Source: a bacterium
GTDB lineage: Bacteria; Zixibacteria; MSB-5A5; WJJR01
Assembly (NCBI GenBank): GCA_021813505.1
Contig: JAKAKI010000006.1
Coordinates: forward strand, 18,234-82,233
Reading direction: 5' to 3'
DNA: 64,000 nt
Shown here: one piece after another, positions 43,257 through 52,860 of the stretch
Layout: each line of letters begins with the position of its first letter
Numbering within the stretch: position 1 is the first letter of the stretch
Program-made: the position numbers and the translations under genes
Notes under the pieces: generated by a model
Told to the model about the DNA's origin: nothing
The model's input: only the letters and a program-made list of their open reading frames with translations
The model's database searches: none

Positions 43257-45340
43257 CCCATTGCCACAATCACCAGATCAATCATCTTGATTCCCGCGAA
43301 TGGCGCGATCAATCCGCCCAACCCGTAGATCAGCAGATTTCGCCGCAGCAACCGTGATGCTCCCTGCGCGCGATACGCAACGCCACGCAGGGCCAGGGGC
43401 ACGAGCGCCACAATGATCAATGCATTGAAGATCACCGCGCTGAGAATCGCGCTGTACGGGGAATGCAGGTGCATGATATTGAGCGCGGCCAACGGGCCAT
43501 CACCCCATCCGCCTGCCGCGTAAAGAGTCGCAAACAAGGCGGGAATGATGGCGAAGTACTTGGCCACGTCATTGGCGATACTGAAAGTGGTTAGCGATCC
43601 GCGGGTCATGAGTAGCTGCTTGCCGATCTCCACGATCTGGATCAGCTTGGTCGGGTTACTGTCCAGATCAACCATATTCCCAGCCTCGCGCGCTGCCTGC
43701 GTGCCGGTGTTCATCGCCACACCGACGTCGGCCTGCGCCAGCGCCGGCGCATCATTGGTACCGTCACCAGTCATCGCCACCAGGTGCCCGCCGCTCTGCT
43801 CCAGGCGGATGCGCGCCAGCTTCGCTTCCGGTGTGGCTTGCGCCAGAAAATCATCGACCCCGGCTTCGGCTGCGATCGCAGCGGCCGTGAGCGGATTATC
43901 TCCCGTGATCATCACGGTGCGGATGCCCATCCGCCGCAGCTCGGCAAACCGCTCCTTGATTCCGCCTTTGACTACGTCTTTCAGATGAACGAGCCCCAGC
44001 ACCGAGGTCTCGTCTGCCACGGCGAGTGGCGTTCCGCCTGATTCGGTGATGGCCAGAATGTCTGGCTCAAGTTCCTTGGGAAATGTGTTCCCCATGCTTT
44101 CGATGTAGGCCCGTACCGCGCTCACCGATCCTTTGCGCACACTGAGCGACACCGAGCCATCGGATTCGAGAATGTCCACACCGCTCATCTGCGTCTGCGC
44201 CGAAAACGCTACAAAACGCGCCTGGCTTGGTGTCAGACGTTGCGCGCGCAGATCGTACTTGTCCTTTGCGAGAACGACAATCGACCGTCCCTCCGGTGTT
44301 TCATCCGCGAGTGACGCAAGTTGGGCGGCCTCGGCCAGATGCTGCTCCATGTACATCGGCGCCGGTACGAACCGCGTGGCCATCCGGTTGCCGAGTGTAA
44401 TGGTGCCGGTCTTATCCAGCAGGAGGACGTCGATATCCCCGGCCGCCTCGACCGCTCGCCCGCTTTTGGCCAGAACGTTGCAGCGCACCAGCCGGTCGAT
44501 TCCGGCGATGCCGATGGCACTCAACAATCCGCCGATCGTCGTTGGCGCCAGACACACGAGCAGGGCGATGAACACAGGAACCGTCACAAAACGTGAAATA
44601 TCCTGCTGTGCTGCTGCTCCGCTGTAGTCCGCGTAGAATTTCAAAGTGGCCACGGCCAGCAGGAAGAGAATCGTGAGTCCCGCCAAAACAATCCCCAGTG
44701 CAATCTCGTTGGGCGTCTTCTGCCGTGACGCCCCTTCGATCAGAGCGATCAGACGGTCGACAAACGCCGAACCCGGTTCCGAGGTGACACGAATGACGAT
44801 CCGGTCACTCAGGACCTTGGTCCCGCCGGTCACGGCACAGCGGTCGCCGCCGCTCTCCCGGATGACCGGCGCCGATTCTCCCGTGATCGCCGATTCGTCG
44901 ACACTGGCAATTCCATCGACCACGTCGCCATCCGCAGGAATCACATCGCCTGCGTCACAGACGACCAGATCGTCACGTTTCAGTTCGGTGGCCGGAATGC
45001 GAATCTCGGCGCCATCACGCAACAATCGCCCGAATACCTGTGTGCGCGCACGTTTCAGGCTGTCGGCCTGCGCCTTCCCGCGCCCCTCTGCCATCGCCTC
45101 GGCAAAATTCGCAAACAGAACAGTGAACCACAGCCAAAGCGCAATCTGGCAGGCAAATGTCCACGGATCGTCGCGCATGAACGCGTTGATCACCGAAATC
45201 GTCGTCCAGATCGCCCCAATGTAGACGACAAACATGACCGGATTACGAATCTCCCGCCGCGGGGCGAGCTTGAGAAGAGCGTCGCGCGCCGCCGGGAGGA
45301 GAAGCGACCAGTTTGATGATGTGTATCGACGCCGTGCCAT
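43244..45340 (-). CDS. kdpB: Potassium-transporting P-type ATPase subunit B
   Basis: A 698-aa P1A-type ATPase, the energy-coupling subunit of KdpFABC. The phosphorylated Asp is in [16 protein letters not shown], the actuator-domain TGES is in [13 protein letters not shown], the nucleotide-binding KGS is in VRKGSVSAV, and the hinge is in [18 protein letters not shown]. Membrane helices lie at each end. The ATG at 45340 (MARRRYTSS) is chosen because it follows the kdpA stop by 8 bases; the open frame extends to 45403 inside kdpA. Confidence 0.96.
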   Translation of the reverse strand: MARRRYTSSNWSLLLPAARDALLKLAPRREIRNPVMFVVYIGAIWTTISVINAFMRDDPWTFACQIALWLWFTVLFANFAEAMAEGRGKAQADSLKRARTQVFGRLLRDGAEIRIPATELKRDDLVVCDAGDVIPADGDVVDGIASVDESAITGESAPVIRESGGDRCAVTGGTKVLSDRIVIRVTSEPGSAFVDRLIALIEGASRQKTPNEIALGIVLAGLTILFLLAVATLKFYADYSGAAAQQDISRFVTVPVFIALLVCLAPTTIGGLLSAIGIAGIDRLVRCNVLAKSGRAVEAAGDIDVLLLDKTGTITLGNRMATRFVPAPMYMEQHLAEAAQLASLADETPEGRSIVVLAKDKYDLRAQRLTPSQARFVAFSAQTQMSGVDILESDGSVSLSVRKGSVSAVRAYIESMGNTFPKELEPDILAITESGGTPLAVADETSVLGLVHLKDVVKGGIKERFAELRRMGIRTVMITGDNPLTAAAIAAEAGVDDFLAQATPEAKLARIRLEQSGGHLVAMTGDGTNDAPALAQADVGVAMNTGTQAAREAGNMVDLDSNPTKLIQIVEIGKQLLMTRGSLTTFSIANDVAKYFAIIPALFATLYAAGGWGDGPLAALNIMHLHSPYSAILSAVIFNALIIVALVPLALRGVAYRAQGASRLLRRNLLIYGLGGLIAPFAGIKMIDLVIVAMGWVL

Positions 45341-45348
45341 AGGTAACC

Positions 45349-47040
45349 CTAAAACGTTCGCCCCAATCCCATCAGGAAATGTTCCACTACTGGACCGAGA
45401 CAAAGCGCGGGGAAGAAGGTCAGCGCTCCGACAATCAGAATCGTCCCGATCAGCAAAACGGCAAACAATGTCGTGTCTGTCTCGAAGGTCCCGGCAGTCT
45501 TTGCCGAGACTTTCTTAGCCGCCAGGCTCCCCGCGATCGCCAGGCAGGGGAGAATGACGACGAATCGGCCCAGGAGCATGCTCAGTGCCAGTGTGATGCT
45601 GAAAAACGGGGTATTGGCGTTCAATCCGGCAAACGCGCTACCGTTGTTTCCCGCCGCCGATGAGTACGCGTACAGGAGTTCCGTGAGTCCATGCGGCCCA
45701 GCATTCGCGAGGCTCGCCAGTGCGACAGGGAGAACACACGCAACTCCCGAGCCCACCAGAATCACCGCGCTCGGCGCCAGGATGGCGATGATCACCATCT
45801 GGATTTCTCTCGCCTCAATCTTCTTCCCGAGATACTCCGGCGTTCGCCCGACCATCAACCCGGCAAGGAAGACCGTCAGCAAGACATGCAACAGCATCCC
45901 GTACATCCCGGCACCCACGCCGCCAAAGACGATCTCACCGAGCATGATGTTAAACAGCGCAACCCCGCCCGCCAGCGGCGACAGGCTGGCTTGCATTGCA
46001 TTCACCGAGCCATTGGATGCCGCGGTGGTTACGACCGACCACAACACGCTGTTCACAATGCCGAATCGCGTTTCCTTGCCTTCGAGATTGACAGGATCTC
46101 CCAGTATGGGATTCCTCTGATACTCGGCAATCAGCGATCCCGCCAATCCCGCCAGCAGCAGGATTAGCATCACTCCGGCAATGATCCACGCGTGCCTGCG
46201 GGCCGTGACCATCCGTCCATAGGTGAAGACCAGAGCCGCAGGGAGGAGAAGGATCGCCAGCATCTCAAGGAAGTTCGAAACCGGCGTCGGATTCTCCAGC
46301 GGATGCGCACTGTTTGCATTGAAATAACCACCGCCATTCGTGCCAAGCTGCTTGATCGCAATCTGAGAGGCGGCTGGTCCGAGTGGAATCTGTTGCGTGC
46401 CGCCCTCGACTGTATTCACCGTCACAGCAGGGGAGAGGTTCTGTACAACTCCCTCGCCCACCAGTGCGACCGCCAGGACGATGGCCAGCGGCAACAGTAC
46501 GTAGACAACAGAACGTGTCAGGTCGGTCCAGAAATTCCCGATTGTCGCCGATGTCTTCCGGGCGACTCCCCGCGCCAGCGCCAGCAGGACGGCGATTCCG
46601 GTTGCCGCGCTGACAAAGTTCTGCACCGTCAGCGCCAGCATCTGCGTTCCGTAGCTCATCGTGGTCTCGCCGGCGTACGACTGCCAGTTGGTGTTCGTCA
46701 TGAAACTGACGGCGGTGTTCAGCGCGAGATCCCACGGAACGTTGCCAAGTCCCTGTGGATTCAAAGGCAGCCACTTCTGTACCAGTTGCAGAACAAATAC
46801 CAGGAGGAAGCCAAGGAGATTGAACCAGACAAGCGCCCACGCGTACTGTCTCCAGCGCATTTCGGCCTTCGGATCGACACCGCCCAGCCGGTACACCGTT
46901 GTTTCGATCCACGACAGCGCCGGATGCAGGAAGGTCTTCTTGCCCTCAAACACACGGGCCATATAGAAGCCCAACAGCGGGGCAAGAACTGCCAGAGCGC
47001 CAAAGTAGATCAGAATCTGAATGAGGTCACCAGACGGCAT
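45349..47040 (-). CDS. kdpA: Potassium-transporting ATPase subunit A
   Basis: A 563-aa channel-like subunit of KdpFABC, related to Trk/Ktr proteins, that binds potassium with high affinity. About ten membrane helices are visible. Selectivity-filter regions include [17 protein letters not shown] and [21 protein letters not shown], and a third in [12 protein letters not shown]. It lies directly between kdpF and kdpB in the same direction. Confidence 0.97.
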   Translation of the reverse strand: MPSGDLIQILIYFGALAVLAPLLGFYMARVFEGKKTFLHPALSWIETTVYRLGGVDPKAEMRWRQYAWALVWFNLLGFLLVFVLQLVQKWLPLNPQGLGNVPWDLALNTAVSFMTNTNWQSYAGETTMSYGTQMLALTVQNFVSAATGIAVLLALARGVARKTSATIGNFWTDLTRSVVYVLLPLAIVLAVALVGEGVVQNLSPAVTVNTVEGGTQQIPLGPAASQIAIKQLGTNGGGYFNANSAHPLENPTPVSNFLEMLAILLLPAALVFTYGRMVTARRHAWIIAGVMLILLLAGLAGSLIAEYQRNPILGDPVNLEGKETRFGIVNSVLWSVVTTAASNGSVNAMQASLSPLAGGVALFNIMLGEIVFGGVGAGMYGMLLHVLLTVFLAGLMVGRTPEYLGKKIEAREIQMVIIAILAPSAVILVGSGVACVLPVALASLANAGPHGLTELLYAYSSAAGNNGSAFAGLNANTPFFSITLALSMLLGRFVVILPCLAIAGSLAAKKVSAKTAGTFETDTTLFAVLLIGTILIVGALTFFPALCLGPVVEHFLMGLGRTF

Positions 47041-47049
47041 CCAGCAATC

Positions 47050-47145
47050 CTATTGGAACTTCTCGGGATGCAAAAGAGCGTAAGCAAGATAAACGAGCAG
47101 CCCGAACGCTGCTATCCCGGCTAGAACGAATTCGACATCCATCAT
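47050..47145 (-). CDS. kdpF: Potassium-transporting ATPase subunit F
   Basis: A 31-aa one-helix membrane peptide. Read on the minus strand from ATG-ATG at 47145, it has the hydrophobic run FVLAGIAAFGLLVYLAYALL and ends HPEKFQ, which matches the KdpF pattern (LAG..A..L..YL.YALL.PE.F). It is 9 bases upstream of kdpA. KdpF stabilises the KdpFABC complex. The start could also be the second ATG at 47142. It is too short for usual gene callers. Confidence 0.9.
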   Translation of the reverse strand: MMDVEFVLAGIAAFGLLVYLAYALLHPEKFQ

Positions 47146-47290
47146 TTACTCACGAGCCGGCCTGCTTCGTACCGGCAGTCAGGATTCTCCTGGCCGTTGG
47201 ATCAACCGGCTTCGTAGAGAAACGAATTTCCATAGTGCTTTTACCATGCGAAAATCACATGTTGCCGCAAAGATTTCATAAAGAATGCTG
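47146..47290 (-). promoter_or_regulatory. kdp operon leader region with small hairpins
   Basis: The spacer between kdpF and the downstream convergent/divergent gene is AT-richer at its far end (TTTATGAAATCTTT on the minus strand, 47285-47270), where a KdpE site and promoter could lie. It contains hairpins CAGGA-TTC-TCCTG and a CCGTTGGATCAACCGG near-palindrome. No known riboswitch pattern was recognised. Confidence 0.3.
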
Positions 47291-47317
47291 ATTGCTGGCC
47301 GGGAACTGTTCTGCCGC

Positions 47318-48145
47318 CTAGCCGGAATCAGCGGCAGTCAGCAGACTGCGAATCGATTCTTCAAGGGTTCGTGCATCCTGGTGGCGGATGTCGATCGGTT
47401 GGATTGCCAGCGTCTCCGTAGCGCAGCGAATCACCCGCATTCCCGCGAAATACCCTCCCCGCGACTGAAACACGTCGCCGGTATCACCCAGGCAGAACAA
47501 CCCATGTTCACGAAGGCTGGCATCGAAATTCACGTGGAAGAATGAGCACATCTCGCCGTATCGGCGCTCGCACTGCGCCATCCAACCCATGAGTTGCTGG
47601 TCAGAGAGGTACCCGCCCCACAAAGCCTCCTCTTCCGGCACGTCAAGTACCACACTGGTGAGATATGTCGCCAGCCCCTCCGTGATCAGCATCCGTCCCA
47701 TCCGCGATTGCTCCTCCCGATTCTCGAAATAGAATCCGGGTGACGCCATGTAATGCAGGGCGTGGAGTATTTCGTGAGTGAGAAAGACCTTCGCCAATCG
47801 GGCGTTGCCGTAGGTCTCGACCGGAATCCAGACGACAAACCGATCGCCCTCGCGGTATGCGTGTCCATTGGTCGTCCCATGCCCCACGAACAGGACAGTC
47901 TCAAGTTCCGAACAATCGAGCCCATGCTGTGCAAACGCGCCGTCAAGCTGTTCCAGAGTGGATCGGACCAAATCGCGATTGGCCCGCAATTCGGCCACGT
48001 TCAGATCGCGCCGGTACGGTCGCCGCTCGGACCAGAACTTGTGGTAATGCCGGAAGAGATCCGGCCTCTGTGCTTCGTATTCGCCGGTATCATCCCGCGC
48101 GACAATGGCGTCGATGTATCGGTCAACCAGGTCGCTCGTCCGCAT
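47318..48145 (-). CDS. Probable zinc metallopeptidase-domain protein (275 aa)
   Basis: A protein with the zinc motif HEILHALHY (HExxH) near residue 137 and a downstream Glu in ITEGLATYLTSVV, the pattern of MA-clan (gluzincin) peptidases such as the DUF2268-like group. No signal peptide is visible, so it may be cytoplasmic. The frame is open to 48208, but the first 21 codons are the translation of a GGACA-family palindrome (AGQECPAH), so ATG at 48145 (MRTSDLVDRY) is chosen. The ligand and target are unknown. Confidence 0.7.
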   Translation of the reverse strand: MRTSDLVDRYIDAIVARDDTGEYEAQRPDLFRHYHKFWSERRPYRRDLNVAELRANRDLVRSTLEQLDGAFAQHGLDCSELETVLFVGHGTTNGHAYREGDRFVVWIPVETYGNARLAKVFLTHEILHALHYMASPGFYFENREEQSRMGRMLITEGLATYLTSVVLDVPEEEALWGGYLSDQQLMGWMAQCERRYGEMCSFFHVNFDASLREHGLFCLGDTGDVFQSRGGYFAGMRVIRCATETLAIQPIDIRHQDARTLEESIRSLLTAADSG

Positions 48146-48176
48146 ACGGAATTGGTCCTGACTGTAGCGATACCGG

Positions 48177-48203
48177 TGGGCCGGACACTCTTGTCCGGCC
48201 TCC
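48177..48203. repeat. GGCCGGACA...TGTCCGGCC palindrome
   Basis: GGCCGGACA-CTCT-TGTCCGGCC, directly upstream of the metallopeptidase-like gene, where it extends the open frame artificially. Confidence 0.8.
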
Positions 48204-48252
48204 TTCACGCGCGCTTGAATTCAACAAAGAGGGGCTCACAAGCCGGCGGCGA

Positions 48253-49671
48253 TTAGAAGTTCCGATTGTACTCACTCTCGATCCCCTCGGCACTGATCCC
48301 CGAGTCGAGATACTTGCTCTGATCGAAGCTCAGCCACCTCGGATTGGGCCGGCGGCGCGTGATGCGATGGATGTTCAGGAGGTGCCGTACCGTGATATTG
48401 TCGGTCGTGGTGTTGTTCGCCCCCGAGCCGCAACTGAGCGTAAACGACGGACTGAGCGTATTGTACATCCCGCCCAGCGCCCCGTACGTGGAGGGCATAT
48501 TCACAAGAATGCGTCCCGCCTGAATCGTGCGCGAGAAATACTCGATCCGTTCGTCGGTATTCGAATAGATGACGGCCGTGTGGCCGACACCGCCGAATCG
48601 GGTGATCTCCGAGCAGCGCTCGATCGCAGTATCGAAATCCCTCTCCACATAGAACGCCAGAATCGGCGCCAGGATCTCCGCCGAGATCGGGTACTCAGGG
48701 CCGACTCCGTCAAGTTGTCCGATAAGAAGTCTCGTCCCCTCCGGCACGGTGATCCCCGCGCTCCGTGCGATCTCGGATACCGGCTGGCCGACCACACCGG
48801 CCTTCATTGTGCGCCGTTCCTGGTCGTATGCCACCGCGCCGACTTTCTCGATTTCCTCCGGATTCATGAAGTACGCGCCATGCTTCTTGAACTCGGCGAT
48901 CACCGCCGCCGCCGTGTCCTGCTTAACCACGATCGCCTGCTCGCTGGCGCAGACCGTCCCATTATCGAATGTCTTCGACCGCATCACGTTTTCGACCGCA
49001 AAGCCGATGTCGGCTGTGCGCCCGATATAAACCGGCACATTGCCCGGTCCGACTCCAATCGTCGGCTTCCCCGAGCGGTATGCCTTGCGAACGGTCGAAT
49101 TGGTGCCAGTCGCCAGGATGAGGGAGAGGTGGTGGTCGGACATCATCTCAGTGATCGTATCCTCCGACGCCCGATCCATGCACTGCAGGCAGTGCTCGGG
49201 TGCCCCGGCCCCACGCGCCGCCTGGTAACAAATGTCCAATGCGGCCGAGGTGCACTTGCGCGCCGCCATCGCCGGACTGATGATCAGGGGATTGCGTGTC
49301 TTAAGCGCGATGAGCGCTTTGAAGATCGTTGTCGAGGTCGGATTCGTCACCGGTGTGAATCCCAGGATCGGACCGATCGACTGCGCCACTTCCTCCATGC
49401 CATTCTTGGGATCCACCGAGATCACACCGACCGTGCGCTGGTCCTTGATGTCCTCATAAACCAACTGGGTGGCGATCACATTCTTGACCACCTTGTCCTG
49501 CCAGACACCCAGCCCGGTCTCCTCGCACGCCATCTGCGCCAGGTCCACGCGGTGACCGAGCGCCGCCAGGTACGCCGCCCGGACAATCGCATCCGTCTGC
49601 TTCTGGTCAAGCTTGCGAAACTCTGCCGCCGCCGTAGTTGCCCGCTGGATGATCTCTGCCACTCGTGCCAT
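48253..49671 (-). CDS. CoA-acylating aldehyde dehydrogenase (AdhE N-terminal-like)
   Basis: A 472-aa enzyme that interconverts acetaldehyde (or another aldehyde), CoA and NAD with acyl-CoA and NADH. The catalytic Cys is in FDNGTVCASEQAIVV (about residue 247), and SIGPILGFTPVTNPTSTTIFK and GVGPGNVPVYI are typical of AdhE/EutE-type domains. The C-terminal LLNIHRITRRRPNPRWLSFD matches the linker that in AdhE leads to the alcohol dehydrogenase half, but here the protein ends about 20 residues later, so it is a stand-alone domain. GGAGAGGA lies 11 bases before ATG 49671; ATG 49713 is also in frame. Confidence 0.9.
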   Translation of the reverse strand: MARVAEIIQRATTAAAEFRKLDQKQTDAIVRAAYLAALGHRVDLAQMACEETGLGVWQDKVVKNVIATQLVYEDIKDQRTVGVISVDPKNGMEEVAQSIGPILGFTPVTNPTSTTIFKALIALKTRNPLIISPAMAARKCTSAALDICYQAARGAGAPEHCLQCMDRASEDTITEMMSDHHLSLILATGTNSTVRKAYRSGKPTIGVGPGNVPVYIGRTADIGFAVENVMRSKTFDNGTVCASEQAIVVKQDTAAAVIAEFKKHGAYFMNPEEIEKVGAVAYDQERRTMKAGVVGQPVSEIARSAGITVPEGTRLLIGQLDGVGPEYPISAEILAPILAFYVERDFDTAIERCSEITRFGGVGHTAVIYSNTDERIEYFSRTIQAGRILVNMPSTYGALGGMYNTLSPSFTLSCGSGANNTTTDNITVRHLLNIHRITRRRPNPRWLSFDQSKYLDSGISAEGIESEYNRNF

Positions 49672-49786
49672 CGTGTTGTGTGTCCTCTCCCGAATCTCGA
49701 CGATCTCGCCCATGAATCTACCCGCCCGCCTGCAAGAGTTCAACAACCATGTCGCAGGGAAGGTCCGTTACCCGAATCAGGCTTTG

Positions 49787-49831
49787 CATTCTTCCCATCC
49801 TTCACATTCTTCCCATATTTCCCATCACTCA
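49787..49831 (+). repeat. Array of 9-bp units CATTCTTCC (five units)
   Basis: CATTCTTCC, CATCCTTCA, CATTCTTCC, CATATTTCC, CATCACTCA in strict 9-base phase. The 49672-49974 spacer holds no other recognised feature. Confidence 0.88.
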
Positions 49832-49974
49832 CCGCTCCGAAATTCCCCTTGCTTTGCGACACCGTCCACCCAAATTACCCGTCAGTGACCGCGCCAGCCA
49901 CGCGGTCAGATGTGTCCCGGCATTCGAGTACGGCTAAGGGGGAAGGTGCCTGATTCGCAGGCGCTGGAGGTCCT

Positions 49975-50625
49975 ATGTACCGTCCATGGGAAAGCCGACT
50001 CCTGGTTTCCTTGATTCTTCTATCCGCGACTTCCTCATCATTGCGGGCCGAAGTCGCCCGCGGACAATTTCTGGTGCAGCCGATAGTCGGGATGGCCACC
50101 CCGCTCGGACACCTGAAGGAATTCGCGAAATCGGGCTACACCCTCGGTGTCTCGCTCCAGTACATGATGACGGATCGGTTCGCGTTGGGATTAGAAATCG
50201 GCGGAACTCGTTTCAGGGTGACGTCACGGGAACTTGTGAATTCGCCAGGACAGGTGCGGAAATTCACCTTTGCCAGGAGGCTTCTCTATAGTGCTGCGGG
50301 GATGACGTATTTCATATCGCGACATACTCACGCCAATCCCTATCTCGAAATGGGCGGTGGGTTGTACTGGGCGGATTTCAGCGAGAGCTTCTACGGGGAT
50401 GCTAACTGGTGGTTCACGTATTCCCAGGATCGAAACGCCAACAGAGTCGTACCCGTGTTCAAGTTCGGCGGAGGTCTTGATTCTGAACTCAATCGGATGA
50501 CCAGAGCCACGATGGGTCTGGAATACCGCCTTATCAACGATCCAAATAGCTCAGGATTCCTACGGTACTGGAACTTGCACGTTGGACTGAGCTTCCAATT
50601 CAGGCCGGCCCATTCGTTGGATTGA
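49975..50625 (+). CDS. Outer-membrane beta-barrel protein, copy 1
   Basis: A 216-aa exported protein with a signal peptide (LLVSLILLSATSSSLRAEVA) and alternating hydrophobic strands (GYTLGVSLQYMMTDRFALGLEIGGTRF ... NPYLEMGGGLYW) that end in the aromatic strand LHVGLSFQFRP, as expected of an eight-stranded OmpW/OmpA-like barrel. The function is unknown; such barrels are often porins or surface adhesins. It forms a tandem pair with the next gene, 78 bases downstream. Confidence 0.8.
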   Translation: MYRPWESRLLVSLILLSATSSSLRAEVARGQFLVQPIVGMATPLGHLKEFAKSGYTLGVSLQYMMTDRFALGLEIGGTRFRVTSRELVNSPGQVRKFTFARRLLYSAAGMTYFISRHTHANPYLEMGGGLYWADFSESFYGDANWWFTYSQDRNANRVVPVFKFGGGLDSELNRMTRATMGLEYRLINDPNSSGFLRYWNLHVGLSFQFRPAHSLD

Positions 50626-50703
50626 GGAGCCAGAGATTTTCTTTCCGTGGACACAACCGGGAGATCTGAAGGTCGGTAATACACTAGCCAGCGAGGCGAA
50701 TCT

Positions 50704-51321
50704 ATGAACCGAGTATTGTGGGTTGTGCTGCTCGTCGCCGCAATCCTGGTGACCCATCCGTTGGACGCGAGCGCCCGTGTCGGCAACGGCTGCCTCCTGC
50801 TTTCCCCCGGATTTGGGGCTGCTGTGCCGCTCAGCAAGTTCAGAGATGACATTCGCGCCGGGTATACTTCGGGCCTTTCTCTGGACTACATGATTTCCGA
50901 GCACGCTGCGCTCGGGGTCGAACTGAGCGGGACCCGGTTCAAGCCCGCGGTACATGAAGTGCGCTCAGACTTCTTTGATGGGCAGCCCCAAAAGCTGCTC
51001 GTCCGGGACTCGTGGAAGCTGGTTCAGTACGGCATCCACGCCCGAATGTACGTGGCACGGGCAAAGGCACCCAACCCGTTTGTGGAAGGTGGAATCTGCG
51101 CCACGTCCGCAATCTTCGGCCAGGCCGGTATGTTCGGCCCTTCTGAGCGCGTGGGGACGGTGCTCGGATTCAAGCTCGGGGTCGGGTTCGACCTTTATAT
51201 CAGCAACTTCGTGAGTGGTTTGATAACTGTCACTTACCGCACGTTCAATTGGTCCAACGAGGAGACGTACCGCTTCTGGACTGCTCGCTTCGGCCTGGCC
51301 TTCCAATTCCGCCCAATCTGA
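50704..51321 (+). CDS. Outer-membrane beta-barrel protein, copy 2
   Basis: A 205-aa paralog of the preceding gene. It has a signal peptide (VLWVVLLVAAILVTHPLDASA), the shared motif GYTSGLSLDYMISEHAALGVELSGTRF, and the ending FGLAFQFRPI. The strands alternate as in copy 1, but overall divergence is large, so the duplication is old. A GCGAGGCG ribosome site is weak. The function is unknown. Confidence 0.8.
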   Translation: MNRVLWVVLLVAAILVTHPLDASARVGNGCLLLSPGFGAAVPLSKFRDDIRAGYTSGLSLDYMISEHAALGVELSGTRFKPAVHEVRSDFFDGQPQKLLVRDSWKLVQYGIHARMYVARAKAPNPFVEGGICATSAIFGQAGMFGPSERVGTVLGFKLGVGFDLYISNFVSGLITVTYRTFNWSNEETYRFWTARFGLAFQFRPI

Positions 51322-51442
51322 CCAGAAAGCCCCCTGACCCTGATCCAATGTCTGCTTGCAAAGATCGCCAGGAGTTGTCTTTTTATGTGCGCATTCGGAA
51401 AGCAATCAGTCCACACACCACCGGATGCAGGAAGGATCCATC

Positions 51443-52576
51443 ATGAATCCGAGAACGCTGATCGCTGCCATCGCCGTGACCGCACTGTTGCTGCCAATTC
51501 CTGCCTTGGGCGCGCAAGGCCGAATCGTCGATACCACAATCGCCGCTCCCTCGCTGGCCAACAATCTGTACGAATTGCCCGCGCAGCAGCCGGTGGCGGT
51601 CTATCTGCCACCCTCATATGACAGCTCGAGCAATCGCTACCCCGTTGTCTACTTCCTTACCGGCTTCGGCGACCCGCTCTACTACTTCACCGCATGGTCC
51701 GTCTATCAGGGCTTCAGCCTCCGGCGGAGCATGGACACGCTCATCGCCCAGGGGAAAATCAAGGAGATGATCGTTGTCATACCCAATGGTCGCAACTTCA
51801 TGATGGGATCATTCTACGCCAACTCACCGGTGACCGGGAACTGGGAGGATTTCATCACCAAAGATCTGGTGAGTGCGATCGACACGCGCTTCCGGACGAT
51901 TCCCGAACCCGAATCCCGCGGGATCGGCGGCCACTCGATGGGTGGGTACGGCGCGATTCACATGGGGATGTGCCACCCTGACGTCTTTGGTGGTGTCTAC
52001 GCGCTCAGTCCCGGTCTTGCCGCCCCCGGTGGCATCGAGAAGGCGATGGGGTTTGCCAACCCGAAGATCCTCGACAAACGCCTGGCGGAGATGGAGCAGT
52101 TCGCCGCACTGCCGGAGTTGCGCGCACGGACGGCATTCATCTCCCATATCAATTATCTCCTCGATGCCGGTGACTACGATGCGGTATTCTCCTATGCCTA
52201 CGGTGCGGTGTTTTCACCGGATCCTCATGGCAGAGTCCCCTTCATCGACTTCCCATTCACGCGGACTGGACAGGAAATCGCGAAGAAGCCGGAGGCCATG
52301 CGGAACTACGAGCGCGGGTTTGGGGATTTGGCCGAAAAGATCACGCAATACCGCGGGAACATGCTCAAGCTTAAATGCTTTGGCATCGACATCGGCACAC
52401 AGGAAGAGAACGCCTGGATCCTTGAGGGCTGCGGCTACTTCGCAACACTTCTCGATAGCGCAAGTGTGCCCCACCAACTCGTCAGGTTCGAGGGGTCGCA
52501 CAACAGTCACATTCGGGTGGGCATTGAGGAGCATCTGCTTCCTGCGTTTTCAAGAACGCTTGAGTTTGATCGATGA
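51443..52576 (+). CDS. Secreted esterase of the alpha/beta-hydrolase (esterase D-like) family
   Basis: A 377-aa exported enzyme with signal peptide MNPRTLIAAIAVTALLLPIP. The N-terminal hydrolase strand pattern is VAVYLPPSYDSSSNRYPVVYFLTGFGD, the nucleophile elbow is GGHSMGGYGA (Ser about residue 167), and the C-terminal His is probably in EGSHNSHIR. It resembles esterase D / ferulic-acid-esterase-like proteins that cleave short acyl esters. GGAAGGA lies 7 bases before ATG 51443. The substrate is unknown. Confidence 0.9.
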   Translation: MNPRTLIAAIAVTALLLPIPALGAQGRIVDTTIAAPSLANNLYELPAQQPVAVYLPPSYDSSSNRYPVVYFLTGFGDPLYYFTAWSVYQGFSLRRSMDTLIAQGKIKEMIVVIPNGRNFMMGSFYANSPVTGNWEDFITKDLVSAIDTRFRTIPEPESRGIGGHSMGGYGAIHMGMCHPDVFGGVYALSPGLAAPGGIEKAMGFANPKILDKRLAEMEQFAALPELRARTAFISHINYLLDAGDYDAVFSYAYGAVFSPDPHGRVPFIDFPFTRTGQEIAKKPEAMRNYERGFGDLAEKITQYRGNMLKLKCFGIDIGTQEENAWILEGCGYFATLLDSASVPHQLVRFEGSHNSHIRVGIEEHLLPAFSRTLEFDR

Positions 52577-52648
52577 TGGCACCTGAGCGGGTCTGGAGAC
52601 TCCGGACGGTCCGGAGAGCCGGGCGCGCCCACGCGGCGGAGATTTCGG

Positions 52649-52674
52649 GAGGCCGGACTTTTCTGTCTGGCCTC
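52649..52674. repeat. GAGGCCGGAC...GTCTGGCCTC palindrome
   Basis: A degenerate member of the GGCCGGACA family. The 52577-52860 spacer shows no gene. Confidence 0.65.
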
Positions 52675-52860
52675 TGAGTCCTCAATGACAGGGGTTCTTC
52701 AGCGCATTCGGTGATCCGTGAGATGACCTGGCACGCCGCCTCTTGATTCCTCTTTCCCCGCCCTCCCAATCCCGATACATTCGCCCGGCGGAGCAGGTGG
52801 ATTCCCGACAGACGCGGTCCCCAATCGCCGGATCGTGCTGGAAAGGGCCGCCGCCGACGC

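Noticed and set aside
47146..47290. c-di-AMP (ydaO-type) riboswitch before kdp
   Set aside because: The leader has small hairpins but none of the conserved ydaO segments could be recognised.
47857..49953. Long plus-strand open frame (698 codons)
   Set aside because: It lies opposite the metallopeptidase-like and aldehyde dehydrogenase genes, is Arg/His-rich without any domain, and has no ribosome site. It is a shadow of GC-rich coding sequence.
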